DNA of 64,000 nucleotides, from assembly GCA_030418115.1 (NCBI GenBank), contig JAUHQD010000004.1, positions 186,001-250,000 of the forward strand, given 5' to 3'. This stretch comes from Alteromonadaceae bacterium BrNp21-10 (GTDB lineage: Bacteria > Pseudomonadota > Gammaproteobacteria > Enterobacterales > Alteromonadaceae). Shown piece after piece: positions 62,853-64,000 of the stretch. The notes beneath the pieces were generated by a model, which saw only the letters and a list, made by a program, of their open reading frames with translations, had not been told where the DNA came from and ran no database searches. The translations under genes and the position numbers were made by a program. How positions within the stretch are numbered: position 1 is the stretch's first letter; each line of letters opens with the position of its first letter.

Positions 62853-62990
62853 AAAGGAGACAACAACAAAATGTACAGTGCATTCACAGTGTATGAGTGG
62901 GGTGTTGGCACAAAGTTCAAATTAATTTAAAAATAATTCAAATTTATTTAGTTCCCCTTTGTTAAATTGTCCGAATCATCTGTTCCCCAT
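62822..62990 (-). ncRNA. Candidate small RNA with C-rich seed between engB and Spot 42
   Basis: Minus-strand transcript inferred from the terminator at 62822-62852 and a possible promoter near 63000 (ATGACA / TATTTA or TATAAT). It carries GTCTCCTTTAACCCC, whose CTCCTTT could pair with ribosome binding sites, directly before the terminator. No known family is recognised; the 5' end is a guess. The reverse of this site is the ribosome binding site of a 19-codon frame on the plus strand. Confidence 0.35.
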
Positions 62991-63135
62991 GAATTATAAA
63001 TATTATAAAAGACATGTGTGTCATGGTTTTTAGGCTGCTTATGGGGTTATATTTAAAGAGCATTTCTGTGTTGGTTTTCAATTTGAGGAATGTTTAAAAA
63101 GATGGTGTCGTGAAGTCTACATTTTAATTGCGGGT

Positions 63136-63163
63136 AAAAAAAAGCCTCGGCAAGCGCCGAGGC
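63136..63163 (-). terminator. Terminator of Spot 42
   Basis: Eight-bp GC-rich stem, 4-base loop and eight T residues on the minus strand. Confidence 0.9.
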
Positions 63164-63203
63164 CTAAGCAAAGGTTTGATAAAATCTTACCTCTGTACCC
63201 TAC
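63136..63203 (-). ncRNA. spf: Spot 42 (Spf) small RNA, short form
   Basis: The 5' end GUAGGGUACAGAGGUAAGAU is identical to E. coli Spot 42, and the position between polA and engB is the same. The first hairpin region (A-G-A-G-G-U ... A-C-C-U-U-U) is kept, but the RNA is only about 68 bases, since the middle region of the 109-base E. coli form is missing. It ends in a GCCTCGGC / GCCGAGGC stem and eight T residues. In Enterobacteria Spf with Hfq represses carbon-use genes under catabolite control. The 3' end is estimated from the T-run. Confidence 0.9.
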
Positions 63204-63210
63204 AGGTCGA

Positions 63211-63238
63211 ATATTAGTCTAATTGAAACCGATTGCAA
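63211..63238 (-). promoter_or_regulatory. Promoter of Spot 42
   Basis: TTGCAA, 16 bases, TAATAT on the minus strand, seven bases before the conserved GUAGGG start. No clear CRP site was seen upstream. Confidence 0.75.
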
Positions 63239-63297
63239 GCATTTCATGTAATAAAATTACGGAAAAGTTCTTTAAATACGTATTTATTCATCTGGTT

Positions 63298-64000
63298 TTA
63301 GTGCGCTTCATCCCAGTTCATTCCATCCCCAGCCTCTACTGTTAAAGGCACGGAAAGCGTCACTGCCTGTTGCATTAGGTTAATTATTGTACTTTTATAT
63401 TTCTCTACAAAATGTTCTTTTATTTCAAAAACTAATTCATCGTGAACTTGCATAATCATGCGGATTTCATCTTTTGGAACCGTTGTTAGCCATTCATCTA
63501 CCTTAATCATGGCCTTTTTAATGATGTCAGATGCCGTACCTTGCATGGGGGCGTTAATGGCAGCACGTTCAGCGCCTTTGCGAGCAGCGCCGTTTCGTGC
63601 ATTAATATCAGCAAGATATAGGCGGCGGCCAAAGACGGTTTCTACATAGCCCTTTTCTTTGGCAGACTCTCGGGTTGACTCCATATAAGTCAGCACTCCT
63701 GGGTAGCGTTCAAAATATAGATCCATATATTTTTGTGCTTCATGCCGTGGGATTTTAAGTTGTTTTGCTAGTCCAAAGGCCGACATACCGTAAATCAAAC
63801 CGAAATTAATAGCTTTGGCGCTGCGTCGTTGATCGGTAGTGACTTCGTCTAATTGCACGCCAAATACTTCTGCGGCAGTTGCTTTGTGAATATCTTTGCC
63901 GCTAGAGAAGGCTTTAAGCAAGCCTTCATCCTCAGATAAATGTGCCATTATCCGCAGTTCTATTTGTGAATAATCCGCAGCAACTATTCTGTAGCCTTTT
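63298..64000 (-). CDS. polA: DNA polymerase I, 3' part (5' truncated by window edge)
   Basis: The C-terminal polymerase region of Pol I, reading off the window's right edge; the internal Met at 63948 is not the start. Motif A (D-Y-S-Q-I-E-L-R), motif B ([14 protein letters not shown]) and motif C (Q-V-H-D-E-L-V-F-E) of family A polymerases are present and intact. About 234 residues of some 900 are visible. The stop lies about 95 bases from the Spot 42 start, the usual arrangement. Confidence 0.97.
   Translation of the reverse strand, partial: KGYRIVAADYSQIELRIMAHLSEDEGLLKAFSSGKDIHKATAAEVFGVQLDEVTTDQRRSAKAINFGLIYGMSAFGLAKQLKIPRHEAQKYMDLYFERYPGVLTYMESTRESAKEKGYVETVFGRRLYLADINARNGAARKGAERAAINAPMQGTASDIIKKAMIKVDEWLTTVPKDEIRMIMQVHDELVFEIKEHFVEKYKSTIINLMQQAVTLSVPLTVEAGDGMNWDEAH

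Larger units (their letters stand above)
62785..63297. other. engB-polA intergenic region with small RNAs
   Basis: This 513-base gap contains Spot 42 on the minus strand (63136-63203) and a possible second small RNA ending at the terminator near 62822. A 19-codon open frame (62871-62930) is also present on the plus strand. Otherwise nothing coding. Confidence 0.65.

Overview
The window looks like chromosome around the replication origin of a gammaproteobacterium. The order gyrB-recF-dnaN-dnaA / rpmH-rnpA-yidD-yidC-mnmE / mioC / mnmG-rsmG-parA-parB-atp, then glyS-glyQ-tag, YihI, cytochrome c4, engB, Spot 42 and polA, best fits marine Alteromonadales (Shewanella/Colwellia-like neighbourhoods). 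Genus and species cannot be fixed from the sequence alone. No tRNA, rRNA, CRISPR array or insertion sequence was seen.

Region 1 (1-23.2 kb) is the right-hand part of a type VI secretion (T6SS) locus. It holds the end of tssC, then tssE, tssF, tssG, tssH/clpV, a GAF-AAA-Fis sigma-54 activator (VasH-like) and hcp. These are followed by two VgrG paralogues with a shared, unrecognised C-terminal tail. A cargo/adaptor block comes next: DUF2169 fused to pentapeptide repeats, a second pentapeptide protein, DUF3540, a PAAR-like DUF4150, a transglutaminase-like protein and an unrecognised 263-residue protein. Terminator-like hairpins after tssC and between hcp and vgrG suggest that abundant structural parts are uncoupled from scarce ones.

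Region 2 (23.2-29.7 kb) is a phospho-signalling and envelope block: a PP2C phosphatase diverging from a membrane Ser/Thr kinase, which is translationally coupled to a LysM/NodB deacetylase lipoprotein and a TPR lipoprotein, then another LysM/TPR lipoprotein on the other strand. The kinase tail carries three similar Thr motifs that could dock a forkhead-associated partner.

Region 3 (29.9-41.2 kb, all minus strand) is atpIBEFHAGDC, parB, parA, rsmG and mnmG. Region 4 (41.2-43.7 kb) is a probable oriC with DnaA boxes, next to a DnaC-like helicase loader, a DnaT-like primosomal protein and mioC. Region 5 (43.8-55.6 kb) is an SMP-30-like periplasmic protein, mnmE, yajQ, yidC, yidD, rnpA and rpmH (minus), then dnaA, dnaN, recF and gyrB (plus). 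The dnaA promoter carries DnaA boxes, and recF contains two perfect parS sites for the ParAB proteins encoded about 14-15 kb away.

Region 6 (55.6-64 kb) contains a small lipoprotein, glyS, glyQ, tag, a DUF2489 protein, YihI, cytochrome c4, engB and the 3' part of polA. Its intergenic regions contain a probable CsrC-type RNA (between YihI and cytochrome c4), an unusually short Spot 42 RNA (between polA and engB) and a possible further small RNA. The most novel material is the VgrG tail/cargo module with its kinase-envelope operon, the dnaT-dnaC insertion beside the origin, and the small RNAs.
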